64,000 nt of DNA from Dipylidium caninum. Taxonomy: Eukaryota > Platyhelminthes > Cestoda > Cyclophyllidea > Dipylidiidae. Location: the NCBI GenBank assembly GCA_017562135.1, contig QEYB01000825.1:248001-312000 (forward strand). Reading direction: 5' to 3'. Both the position numbers and the translations under genes were made by a program. Under the pieces are notes generated by a model that was given only the letters and a program-made list of their open reading frames with translations, did no database searches and was not told the DNA's origin. This document shows positions 53,641 through 64,000 of the stretch, one piece after another. Numbering within the stretch: position 1 is the stretch's first letter; each line of letters opens with the position of its first letter.

Positions 53641-56600
53641 CTACGAAGAGGAAAGGTGAAAAAAGCCAACATCGACTATGGCGACGTAATTCTCTGTTCG
53701 TTTCTTCCTCACCGAAAAAAAGAGGAATTTAATACACTTTGTGGGAATCGAATTCGGCAATTTTTTGGGCGGGAAACTATGAAGCGGTCACTTTTGCTTG
53801 GTCTATGCTCGGCTTGAACTGAAAGAATCACAGCGCAATATACACTTGACACTTTAATCATATTCTTTTCATTTAATTCGTAAAATTTTCCCGTACTTGT
53901 GACTCAAATGCCAATGGGGCTTATTTTTTACTTATATGCGACACTCGGATCATAGTTTCCAAGCGAATACCTCCTCCTCCTCCTCCTCCTCCTCCGCCTC
54001 CTTCCGCAGATGCACGCCGAACAGAGCGAATCGTAGTGTACCAAAAAAAGGTTATCTCGGGCTCGTCCTAGCGCTGTAGAGGGGATTTAGGACCCCCGAG
54101 AGAGAGAGAGAGATAGCGAAAGCAGGCTTTTACGTTGCCTCCGGCCACAAACCAGAGCGTGAGTGTCGGTCGACAATTACGCGGTGGCAGTAAAGCACCG
54201 ATGAAGTATCAAAAGTGCCACTGCATTTGTCCCACAGTCGCTAGTCTCCCCAGTGTGCAGTCGCCACAGCAGAGGTGTTGTGGCGTGTTAAGAAAAAGGT
54301 TGCCGCTGGCTGCCCAAAGAGGTGAATCAGCCAGCAGAAAATGCCAAAAGGCGTGTGGAGGGAGGTGCTCGCCTCTCTGTGCTATACACGCGGCCGTCGG
54401 TGGTGTAGAGGCCTTCAAATGTTTACAAGCAAGGTGTTGCCGAAGGAGGGCGGAGGCGGGGGAGGGGAGACAGGACGGGACGGGGCGGGCAGATAGCCAA
54501 GATCCGAGGGGTTGCCACGTGGCAAAGGACAGAAAAAGGAAGTAGCCGCATTAACGCATAGTCAATACTTGTTCAGGCGGCCAGCCTCGACTCGGCACTG
54601 ATGACTGTGGTTACGAGGAGATATTTTGTCAGATTTCCAGTAATAACCATAAATCACAGCGGTTTGCGTGCTCCTCTCGCCCTTTTTTGGAGAAATATTT
54701 AACAATGCGGCATTTGGAGGGTCAGAATCGCAACAGTCAGCCACTCGGCGCTTTTGCCCTAAACTGGTCGCCTCGCCATGGAGCCCAGCCGTAATTTACA
54801 CGTTATGCCCCCACTGGGACAATAAAAGTAACACTGAGAGCGGAAAAATTAACTTCGCTACCCATAACGATAATTTTGTCAGTGGCATTAAAAGGTGTCT
54901 TACACTTTTAGCAGCAACACGGCATTGCAAACACACACACACACATACGCACACGCTGTTCATTGGAGTCTTTCAGCGGACAAGGTGGGAAAATTGTCCC
55001 GAATGTTTTGGGACGAGGGGGGGAGGGGGAAGAGGACACCGAGGGGAAAAGAATCGAAAGAGGCGGGTATTTTCCCGAAGGAAAAAAAAGAGAAGGCAGA
55101 AAGGCACAAATGAGGGTGAAGGAAAAAGCCATGTCTGCCCCATGTCCTCCACGAAGTTTTTGTGAGGTTCATCACTTAGTGACCTCACAACCATTGGAGA
55201 CTCTGGGCTTGACAGATTTATTGTCTCACGACGGTGAGACGTTGAATTATGAGGTGACAGTATGTGTTGTAAAGGAAAAAAACACCGACAAAGCCATATG
55301 CATGGTAGAAAATTATGGTTAGGGATGTTCAGAATTAGGAATGCCATAATTCATTGGTGCTGCTGTGCCCTGGTGAAATCAATGCAGTCCGGGGCAGGAA
55401 TAGGGTGGGCAAAAAAAGAGGAGGAGTTTTTACAGCCGCGCCCTACGCGATTGGCCACAAGAGGGAGGTGAAATGGGCAGTGTTGGGTTGGAACATATGA
55501 AACGGGCGTTCTTTGCGACTAGGAGAGCGTCACCCGGTGACGCCAGCTTGATATTTTTATACATAAATATTAAGAATAATCTTCTTATTCAAGTGGTAGC
55601 ATTCTCCCCTGCCTGTATCCCTTGTTTTTAATTAATTTCCCGCCGAAAACAGATAGTAAAAATGGGTGATTTACATCCACTTTCCTTCTACAAGTTGGAG
55701 AAACATTAATGAGACATTTGGAGGTGGATCCGCCAAATAAATGGCGTTATGGCAATGCGGGAGGCGTGAAGATGTCTCGAGGAGGAGGAGGAGGAGGAGA
55801 AAGACCACCGGCCCATGTGGAATGCGATCAACACACACGTGAACTTGGAAACTATGTAACGGATGTTTTTGTCCTGTCTGTGTCCAACTGCGTGTGCTCG
55901 ACACTCTTATTCACAAATTTTAAAAGTATTCTTCTTACTCATTTGGTAAACATTTCCCCTATTACTTGCATCCCGATTTTAGTTTATTTTTCGCCGAGAA
56001 CAGGTAGATGGAGGTAAAACACGAGTTTAATTAGAATCATAGCGCGGCTAAATCGGCTTTAAAAAGCATTAAGGAGGCATTGGGAGGTAGATCGACCCCT
56101 AATGAAAAAAAAATGCTCGATTTTGGGTTCCAAAAATGTGGTTCTGGCAATTGCAGCAGCGTGTAGGTGCCTCGAGGAGGAGGAAGACCACCGGCCCATG
56201 TGGAATGCGATCCATACACACACACACGACTATTTCGTGACGTGGACTTGGGTGCAAACTACGTAAAAACTGGGCATCCACACAAATGTGTTAAAACAGT
56301 TGCGTGCAATAAATGAAGGAGAGAGAAAAAAATGCCTTCATACGGCGCCTGTGGTAGGAACAACTGACACAACTGCAGATGGACGGATGAATGCGAGGGG
56401 AGGAGGAAAAATGTGCGCCACATTGAGTGCCGCCGCTGTTTTTTACACCAAATCATCACTTCTGATAGAAGATGGATTTCGTGTGACAATAGGAAAGAAC
56501 CAAGCAAGTGGGTAGATAAGACTACATTGACGTCCCGAAGCCGAAATCTTATCAAAAAGCAGGAATTATTGTTGCCCAAGAGAGTGGCCATCCAGCACTC

Positions 56601-59600
56601 CTTCCTTCCTTCCTTCCTATAACCACCAGGCGAAACCGTAACAGCGGCGGAGTCCTGTTGGTGTGCATGAGAAGGAGGGCGTGAAAAAAAAAGAAGACAA
56701 CCAGCACTGCTCAATCGAAAAGTTTCAAATTACTATTGACAAATTTAACTCCTCTTTACGAAGTAATTTTAAGGGAGAGACAATACAATAACGGAAATCA
56801 TGCCATAAAAAGGATGATTTTGTTCATAAATACATTTCTGATTTGTGCAATCGTCGACAGAAAGTTGTAGATGCCGCTCGACTAAATTCTATGTGTTATC
56901 TGTATAGAATTCCTCCTCTACTCAACGTCTGTTTCATAATTCCCAACCTGATTTACCCAATTGTTGACAGAAAGTAGCAGATTCCCTAGGAAGTTACTCC
57001 GACCGAATATAGCAAATAATGTGCGTTTCATAGTTTCAAACTTGGTGAAAGATCGAGCGATGTGGTGGGGAGAGACTTCCAAAGGAGGAATTCTGCATTA
57101 CGGATTCTTCAACCAGGGAGCGGAACACACATTGAAGTTCTTAAATGTGGAAATAATCAGACGCGACGAAATTTAACAAAGTGGAGATGACAACGAGCTG
57201 CCTAATTGGTGGAGAGGACTGTGACCGCGCCAGCCATCAGGCAGCCATCCACACTGTCTTGTCTAAGCCGTGAAAGCGAACATTTGCCGGCGGTAATGCA
57301 GTCAGGGCGAAAGCGACTTAGAGGGCATTCGGGCGTTTCTGCCCACGACTCCACCTCCCGGCCTCATCATAGCGAATCGAGGTACTTGGAGGTTTTTCTC
57401 CCCTTGCACAAGCATCTCACGTTAGCGTTGAGGAAAAGAAGTTCAACACAACCTCCAGAGATGTTTTTTCCTGCCCGCACCGAAGTGTTTGTAAATTAAC
57501 AAAATCACAATATCAGATGAAATGAGCGTTAAGTCGTGACGATTTGCCACGAGACCGCAAGAATGGCGCGATACATGAGAAGAAGAGGGGAAGAAAAAGC
57601 CCATCCCATTCGTAGTTGTTTGTCTAACGCCCAAGAGCCTCGGATCGCACGCGGTCTTGGCAACGGTGGGTGCGACAGCAGAATGTCTCTCGCGGACTCT
57701 AACATTCAACATTTACGGTCGGACCTCGGGCACAACACGCATTACTGCGACGGAGCCCACGATCCACCAACCAGGCTTCATTTGATCCTCTCGCCTTGGA
57801 CATATGCCAGGGCAGTCATACACGTGTGCTCTCTCAAAGGGCTTCAAAAGTAGCCAACAAATATTCTTGCGTTTTGTCCAACAAAGTGGAGGGAGGAGGA
57901 AGAAAGAGGAGGTAGGGGAGAAGGAAGAGGAAACAGAGGACAATAAGAAAAAGAAGAAAGAGGAGGAGGAGGAGGAGAGGCATTTGGGTCCTCGGCATCC
58001 ACCACCACTTGACCGCTAACAAATGCAAAAAGGGGAGGAGGGAGGGAGGGAAGCAACAACGCGTTGGTGAAATACACAAGTCCTCTTTTTTTATAACCCA
58101 CACTGCTCCTGACGGGATTTTAACTGCTCCTTAACGGTTGCCTGCGTCTGCTCACCGTGACAGTGGCAGGGAAAGACTCGTGCCTCATGCCAAACTGCGC
58201 CCAAGTGTTGGCATTTCACTTATTCCCTTTCCGAATGGCTCCCCGTTGTCAGATTAAAATCGGCTAAAAATAGGATGGAAACACCTCACCGCCGTGGTTG
58301 TGGCCTCGTGGGGCGAGAGGGAAAAAAGAGACTCGTGTTTGGTTTATTTGTGGAAAATTGTCTCATCTCATGATGCGAATGATTGAGCCAATATTTGACA
58401 TCGTCATTTATGGACATGTTGTCCTTTAAAAAAAATATTCTAAAGACAAAAAGAAATGACAGTCGGTGGGCGTAGAGGCCGGGCAAATGAAGTGGAGGCG
58501 ACAGAATTTGCCAGTCTCGTTCTGCCACTTTTTGACGAGTCCCCCCAAGCAGCCTGTGGCCTGGCATTGCCACCATTCCATTCCCTCCGTCGTCCTTCCT
58601 GCCTTCCTGCCTTCCTTCCTCTCGAACACCACTCTTTGGACGGCCGCCTTCCAACCGCCCACTGACTGATAACACTTCTGCAAATTGAGCCTTTCCTTCC
58701 GTTTAAAAAGCTCCAAATCTATTCATCCTCAAAAATCCCATGCGACAGGCCACAGCATTCGCCCATTCAGGGCCAAAATTGCTTTAGACGTGGAGGAGCC
58801 AACTCCTCCACGTCCACAATATGCTTCTTCCCCTGCATTATTCTTTCGCAGGAAGTCAACCCTTCATCCACACTTGTCGTCGTCATCCACTTCAAGAAAG
58901 GCGCCATTTTCTTCCGAGGGTCAGCAGAGATGTGCGTGCCACCACTCGACCATCCAAATTCTTCGTGCAGCACACGAAAATTGAATATGTCACACCATCC
59001 ACCCCGTCGAAATAATTAGTTAAGCTGACTTAGGCCTTTTGGCAGCCTCCGATGTCGTCAGAAAAGGATCTTCCTCCACCGAGGTCTCAGCAACATCGTC
59101 GGCGATCACAGTCGACCGTCCAGAATGTGGCTCGTCCAAAAAGGTGGAAATCCCCAGTTCTGCATGTCCTCACAGAAAATGCGCCTTCACCAAACACTTT
59201 CAGTGAACTGCGACCTGCCTCGGCGGCATTTCCCCCCTTTCAAAACTCGTAAAGCGTTACGGTGGCGTAAGTGGACCTCACCAGTAGCCACGGGCACAGC
59301 ATCGCTTCTTCACGCTTAACACTAACGTAAATCAGCCTTGAATTAGTTAATGTGCCACTTCAATCGAGTCAAAAGTTGCCATGGAAACGGACAGAACTGT
59401 CCAGTGGACACGAGACTCATCGCCTACTGTTGTCTTGACATCTTTGCGAGGCGACGAAGCAGGGCGACAGTCTAATGCAATGCGGCGGAGCGGGGCGAAT
59501 TAGGAGAAAAGGAGGGGGGGAAATGCAATGCAACCCTCCCGTTCAATGGCAAAAAGTAATAGAGAAGACATGCGCTGGTTAAGACTCTTAAATTACCACA

Positions 59601-62600
59601 CAGACGCCCTGATGCCTTCGTGTTGCAGCAAATAACCTCCCTGTTGACCTCCTATTTGCGCACATGCAGTCTGCCCTACCACAATGTGTGCTTTTTATTT
59701 AAATTTCCGCCGATATTAAACTTTCATGAACCGAAAACAAACGTCCTAATGGCTCATTTGCACCAAGTCCATAACCGCCGACCACCTAGAGTGGGAGGGA
59801 AGAAAGGCAGTGCTTGCAACTGCCAGTTAAAAGAAGGCTTTCTCGAATAAGTGGAGAGGGTATTTGTAAAAAAATGAGCCCTCCCTTTTGAAAGGAAGCA
59901 CTACCGATCAGTTAAGGACTTCAGAGCGACAAAAAAAGTCGTGAAAACAACAAGTGAGGAAAAGTCTACCCTTTAAGGCTTTCTTATAAGAATAAGTGGG
60001 TTTAGCTTCAAGACCACCTAGTCGACAAGTGGATGTCTCTTCACCCGAACAACAGCCAAAGCGTCTACGCATCGTAAATCTTTTAAAAATTGGCGTCAGA
60101 GACATGGGGACTTCGTTTCGAGTGCATCAACACGAGAAAGATTTGGTATTAAGGAGGAAGGAGGAGAACTTACCCCCGAGTTTGAGGATGGTTGGGCAGA
60201 GGAGCAAAAGGCGGATCCGTTGTATTTGACCAGGTAGGCCGACTCAGGGTGCTGCCGGGAGTGGGCATTCAAATTGCTGCTGGTGGCGAAGGCTTTACCG
60301 CACACCACACAATGATATTGTTTTATCCCTAAGTGCACCGTCTGGAAGGAAGAATAATTTCTCAACCAGTCAGTAAGATAGGAGTATTTGAGTCTGAGAA
60401 AGCAGTACGTAGAGATGCCAAAAATTGTGCAAAGGTAGGGAGATTCAGGAGGCCAGTAAAACTGAAAAGAAGACGGCAGATAGCCAAGCAGGGAACAGTT
60501 TGTTTGCCTTTAGATTAAAAACACTTTGGTAAATCCGTTACGCCTACGAAATCATCTGGAAAATCGGGTCATCCTTGCAAAGATGAGACCAAAAAGTGAA
60601 TAACCACCAGTGCGCCAAAGCAACAGATAAATGGGCTTAAAAGAGGCTGCCCACTTTACCTTATAAGGCATCAAGTTGGGTGTATTTAAGGAAAAAGGGA
60701 AGAGGAATTCCTTTTCGGGGATAATAATCATTTGGAAAATCAACTACTCCCTTCGCCGGTCTTAAAATTACATTAGCTATGGAGGAGACGATAAAAAAAG
60801 GAACAAAGATGTATGAAAATGAAGAGAACATATTCCAAGACCCATTAAACGCCGGCAATGCAAAAAGACCGGAAAGTGATGTTGAACTTAGAAGGCAAGA
60901 GGGAAAATGTCAGAAGACTACGGAATTTGATTGCCGAGCAAAGGTCAGAAAAAAAACCTTTTTAAGTCTATCGATGTGCTTGTAATCTTGAAAAGGTGTT
61001 TGTGCTAACATAAACACGCGTGTCACACTCGATGAGGACCTCTTGCCGCCCCGAGTAGAGGGGGCGTCGACCTCAGGTACAGAAAAGTGTCAAGCAATTA
61101 ACGCAGAGGTCATAATAAAAAAAGAAATGTGATAGTGTGACACGGCTAAGGTCACTTCGTGTCGCCTAGTAAGGAAAAAATTAGGGTATAAAGCATAATT
61201 TTTGAAAAAAAAGAGCACAAGAGAGCACATTTATCATGGCCGTTTGAGGGAAAAATAAAAAGGGCTAATAAATAATTGCGAAATGTGAAACTCTGGCGTT
61301 GCAAGAAAGTTCCCAGAACACCGAGAATAAGAAAAAAAGAATCAGGAACGCTGTGACGATGAAAAACACCTTTTCCCTTGGCGAAGCATCATCAAGGAGG
61401 AGGTAACTTTCTTGTTTTTCTTAGAAGAGATCACGTGCATAGATTCGAAGTTTACAAATGTCGAGGTCATCCTTAGCCGAGCTTTTATCCTGTCAAGTGA
61501 AGTCAAAGTACAGCATAAACGTTACAAACTGACAGCTTCACTCACTTTACTCGTCAATTCCTTCATCCAAAAGCTACGATTCAGACGCGACAATGAAACA
61601 GGCAAGTGGAACCCATCACAAAACGAACCTGTCGCATTTCTATACTAAATAACTCTTCTTTTCACAACAACAGTGTTTACAAACACTTTACTATTGTGCG
61701 ATCAAGTGAATTCAAAAGTGAGAAGAGTCGTTGCCAAGGTGTAAAGGCATAAATAGAGCTTAATTGTTTCGGTGCAATGCCAAATGTCCCAAGAACAGAA
61801 CGAAGGAAGATTTAAGTCGCCCAAGACGACAGGATGCACCTCCAGTAAATTATGCCTTAGGCTGCAAAGCGCCACATATAAAATAGTGCGACCAAATAAT
61901 GAACCTACGGGGAAAAATGTGTATTTCAAAATCAAGCGATTTCGAATATTGTCAAAGAAATTCATTCGCATTCTGGTTGATGGATCATTTTAAATCATTA
62001 AGGATAATGAAAAACTCAGCGTGGTCAAAACCATGCAAAAGGCCTTTTCATTTGCCTTATTGAATCGAAAAAAAGCATCATAAAATTACAGTTCTTTGAC
62101 AATAAGGGGAAAAAAGGGGAATTTTCCTAGGGGAACCAGAAATCGAAATTTAACGTGCTAAGACCACAAATCGTCGGAAGTGAGGAGGGCCAGTCGTTCA
62201 GTAAGGACGTGAACACACCCGGTGGTGAACACGAAGATTGCTCGAAGTGGAGAATTGTCGATCGCACTCAGGACAGGTATGCAGTCGAAGACCCCAGTGA
62301 GCCCGCAGATGTGTGGTAAGGGCGTTCGACGTCACGAATCGCCGGTCGCAGAGATTGCAACGGAATGGACGATCTCCCGAATGTGTCCGCATGTGGGTCT
62401 GAAAAATGGGGACAATTAGGCGCCTTCACAATGGACCTTTCTGCTTTAGCCTATTCAACCGTAAAAACTAACATGCAGTATTTAGATTAACTCGCCCGAC
62501 ATGTTTTCCCTTGGTGGATATGGAGGCAATCATATCTTTCGTTTATGACACGTATAAGACTTAGTCTTAAAAAAACGCGGAAACTTCAGTTACAACAGTA

Positions 62601-63450
62601 ATAAATTTAGCTCTACGAATATGGAGTAATAATCAACCTTTAGATTGCTAGAACTGCTGAAATCGGCACCGCAGACAGTACATTTGTAGGGTCTCTCACG
62701 GGTATGCGTTCTTTCGTGAGTGAGGATATTGCACATAGTAGCGCTGGTTTTTTCACAGAATCGACATTTAAATGGCTTCTCCCCACGATGCAGTCGCATA
62801 TGCTGTTTTAGGCTCGCCGAATTGGCAAAGACACGCAAGCAAAGGCTGCATTGGTTACGTTTCAAGGGAACATTGGAGGGTCTTCTGCTCAGTTGCTGCT
62901 GATTCGGGTGATGCTGTTGGCGGTCGCCCGGATCCTCGACATTGGATGTACTGGTGTGATCACGACAATGTGAGGTGATGAAGGCATTAAGAAATGACTC
63001 CTGACCGTAGAATTCGCGCTGGTTCCGATCTGTGTCATAGCGACTTCGTGGGATTGTGGGGAAAGGGGCCAAGTGGCTGGAATTAAACATTACTACTTAA
63101 ATACTATTAGTAAATTCGGTATCAATGTGGAAAGAGGGACGATCAATTTAGGAAAAATACAACAATCAGCATCAAAATCCTTCTAAGGCAAAATCTTGTT
63201 TCGTTTGGCCTACTCGTGAAAAAAAGAGCTCCAGTACTGTTATTATAAACAGTCATGAAACGGTAGGAGTTCAATTATAACATCTTAAAAATGATCAAGA
63301 GAGTATGGTAAAAACAGATTACCCGGGTAAAGTGTTAAGGAATACGTGCTTTGGCATAGGGGTGATATTGGTTAAATCAACATCCTCATCCATCGAATAA
63401 CCGTCTGGATCAACTTTAGTTGCGTTTGCGATATCATTCGAGGCATCCAT
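53326..63450 (-). CDS. six-finger C2H2 zinc-finger protein
   Basis: Probable DNA-binding transcription factor; family not identified. Exons: 63450-63323, 63076-62638, 62398-62219, 60341-60174 and, less certainly, 53640-53326; phases close, giving about 409 codons. An acidic N-terminus is followed by six C2H2 fingers at about residues 119-281: CSLCLRVF, CRFCEKTS, CTVCGADF, CNLCDRRF, CPECDRQF, CVVCGKAF. Linkers are TGEKP-like at first (RGEKPFK, TRERPYK, SGDRPFR), then divergent. Finger 2 has Ser instead of the usual Phe/Tyr after the second Cys; finger 5 uses H-x4-H formed across the splice junction (HHR|TVH). The last exon has a strong acceptor (CTCTTCGTAG), a run of 10 Ala and a Ser/Ala-rich tail. 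If that exon belongs to another gene, this protein would end elsewhere. A TTCCTTAG about 20 bases before the ATG could be a splice acceptor. Confidence 0.83.
53971..53998. repeat. (CTC)n trinucleotide run
   Basis: Near-perfect CTC/TCC repeat just upstream, on the minus strand, of the Ala-rich terminal exon. Confidence 0.9.
55571..56230. repeat. diverged tandem duplication, units of about 0.3 kb
   Basis: Unit 1 (55571-55850) and unit 2 (55921-56230) share, in order, an ATTCTTCTTA(T/C)TCA-like block, CCCGCCGAAAACAG versus TTCGCCGAGAACAG, a GGCATT(T/G)GGAGGT(G/A)GATC-like block, and GACCACCGGCCCATGTGG followed by AATGCGATC and a CA-rich end. A weaker trace of the middle block occurs near 54690-54730. 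Confidence 0.75.
58337..59418 (+). repeat. dispersed ~1 kb repeat, copy B
   Basis: Same orientation and block order as copy A, with many substitutions and small indels, so the duplication is not recent. It lies in the large inferred intron of the zinc-finger gene. Confidence 0.85.
60342..62218. other. intron of the zinc-finger gene
   Basis: AT-rich intron between fingers 5 and 6. It carries no repeat or coding sequence that I recognise. Its first bases continue the reading frame for five codons and then stop (at about 62204). Confidence 0.6.
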
Positions 63451-64000
63451 TTTGCCGCGAAAAACAGAAACTAAGGAATAAAAATCCAAAACCGACATAA
63501 CAAAATTGGGATTAGAGCAAAAATTATGTTAGATAACAAGCGCAAACGAGATAATTCATTAGAATAATTTCAACAAAGAAAACGATTTGGCATTAAACGG
63601 ACAATCCAACACCGCAATGCCTTATTAAAATAATTGAGCGGCGTGTCAAAGGTACGAAATCACTCCGTATGGAAAACTCCAAAAACCAAGAATAGGAGAG
63701 CATTAAAAAGGCAGTTTAAGGAGTCTTTCGTGAAGAGTCAATCATGTGGTAAACCTGCATTTGATTTAAAGTACTAGTAATCGGTTGGTGGTTTGAACAG
63801 CATGAGATTACAACAAAAATATTTATGCTCTGGTTTGTAAGAGAACTACCAGAAAGAAAAAAATACAAAATAGTCAAAGTGCATGGACTAAGGCATCCAG
63901 TTTTACTAGTACGTTGAAACAGTTATATTTCATTTGTCATTCCATTAAGTTTCAGATAAGGTAAAGTTCACCAATAAGATAGTCTAAAGACGAAAAAAAA
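63451..64000. other. 5' flank of the zinc-finger gene
   Basis: AT-rich sequence upstream of the ATG at 63450. It probably holds the promoter. No element or further coding exon could be recognised. Confidence 0.45.

Larger units (their letters stand above)
53641..60173. other. large inferred intron of the zinc-finger gene
   Basis: Contains a (TCC)n run (53971-53998), an AG run (54099-54113), a CA-rich tract near 54932, the tandem duplication at 55.6-56.2 kb, a GGA/GAG-rich tract near 57.9 kb and repeat copy B. No supported gene was found; open frames are short or purine/pyrimidine-biased. Confidence 0.5.

Noticed and set aside
59960..60070. Exon-like minus-strand segment after finger 6 (GCCSGEETSTCRLGG)
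   Set aside because: It has a GT after a clean frame, but its possible acceptor gives a phase that does not match the donor at 60174, and it has no similarity.

Overview
The window is nuclear DNA of an animal with dense, intron-rich genes and looks like a flatworm, most likely a tapeworm. The reasons are canonical GT-AG introns of only 30-41 bases at gene starts, introns that lengthen towards the 3' ends (a polarity known from schistosomes), moderate GC content and flatworm-like divergence of the proteins. The species and the cestode placement are inference. There is no operon, CRISPR array, tRNA, rRNA or recognisable autonomous transposon. Exons were assigned by reading conserved protein families through splice sites and checking that codon phases close.

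Layout. Minus strand, 0.5-5.4 kb: a DOT1-family histone H3K79 methyltransferase. Minus strand, 7.4-10.7 kb: a FAM76 homologue. Minus strand, 11.3-27.7 kb: an ATAD2-type AAA+ ATPase with bromodomain. An 0.9 kb divergent spacer follows (27.7-28.6 kb). Plus strand, 28.6-41.8 kb: UTP20, a giant helical-repeat protein of the small-subunit processome. Plus strand, 44.6-47.5 kb: a double-length sarcoplasmic-type EF-hand protein. Minus strand, 63.5 kb down to 60.2 kb, and probably to a last exon at 53.3 kb: a six-finger C2H2 zinc-finger protein. The 47.5-60 kb stretch is gene-poor and holds two direct copies of a ~1 kb repeat, a ~0.3 kb tandem duplication and simple repeats.

Functionally, DOT1L and ATAD2 are chromatin proteins lying on the same strand around FAM76. 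ATAD2 shares a start region with UTP20, a ribosome-biogenesis gene, so growth-linked co-expression is plausible but unproven. The EF-hand gene and the zinc-finger gene converge on the repeat-bearing region.

Most noteworthy: an apparent one-base frameshift inside the second AAA domain of ATAD2; several GC-AG introns, two of them fixed by protein homology; a run of 30-41 base introns at the start of UTP20; a 21-base micro-exon; the fused double EF-hand protein; and a zinc finger whose class changes if its intron is retained. I did not find a clearly new molecular system.
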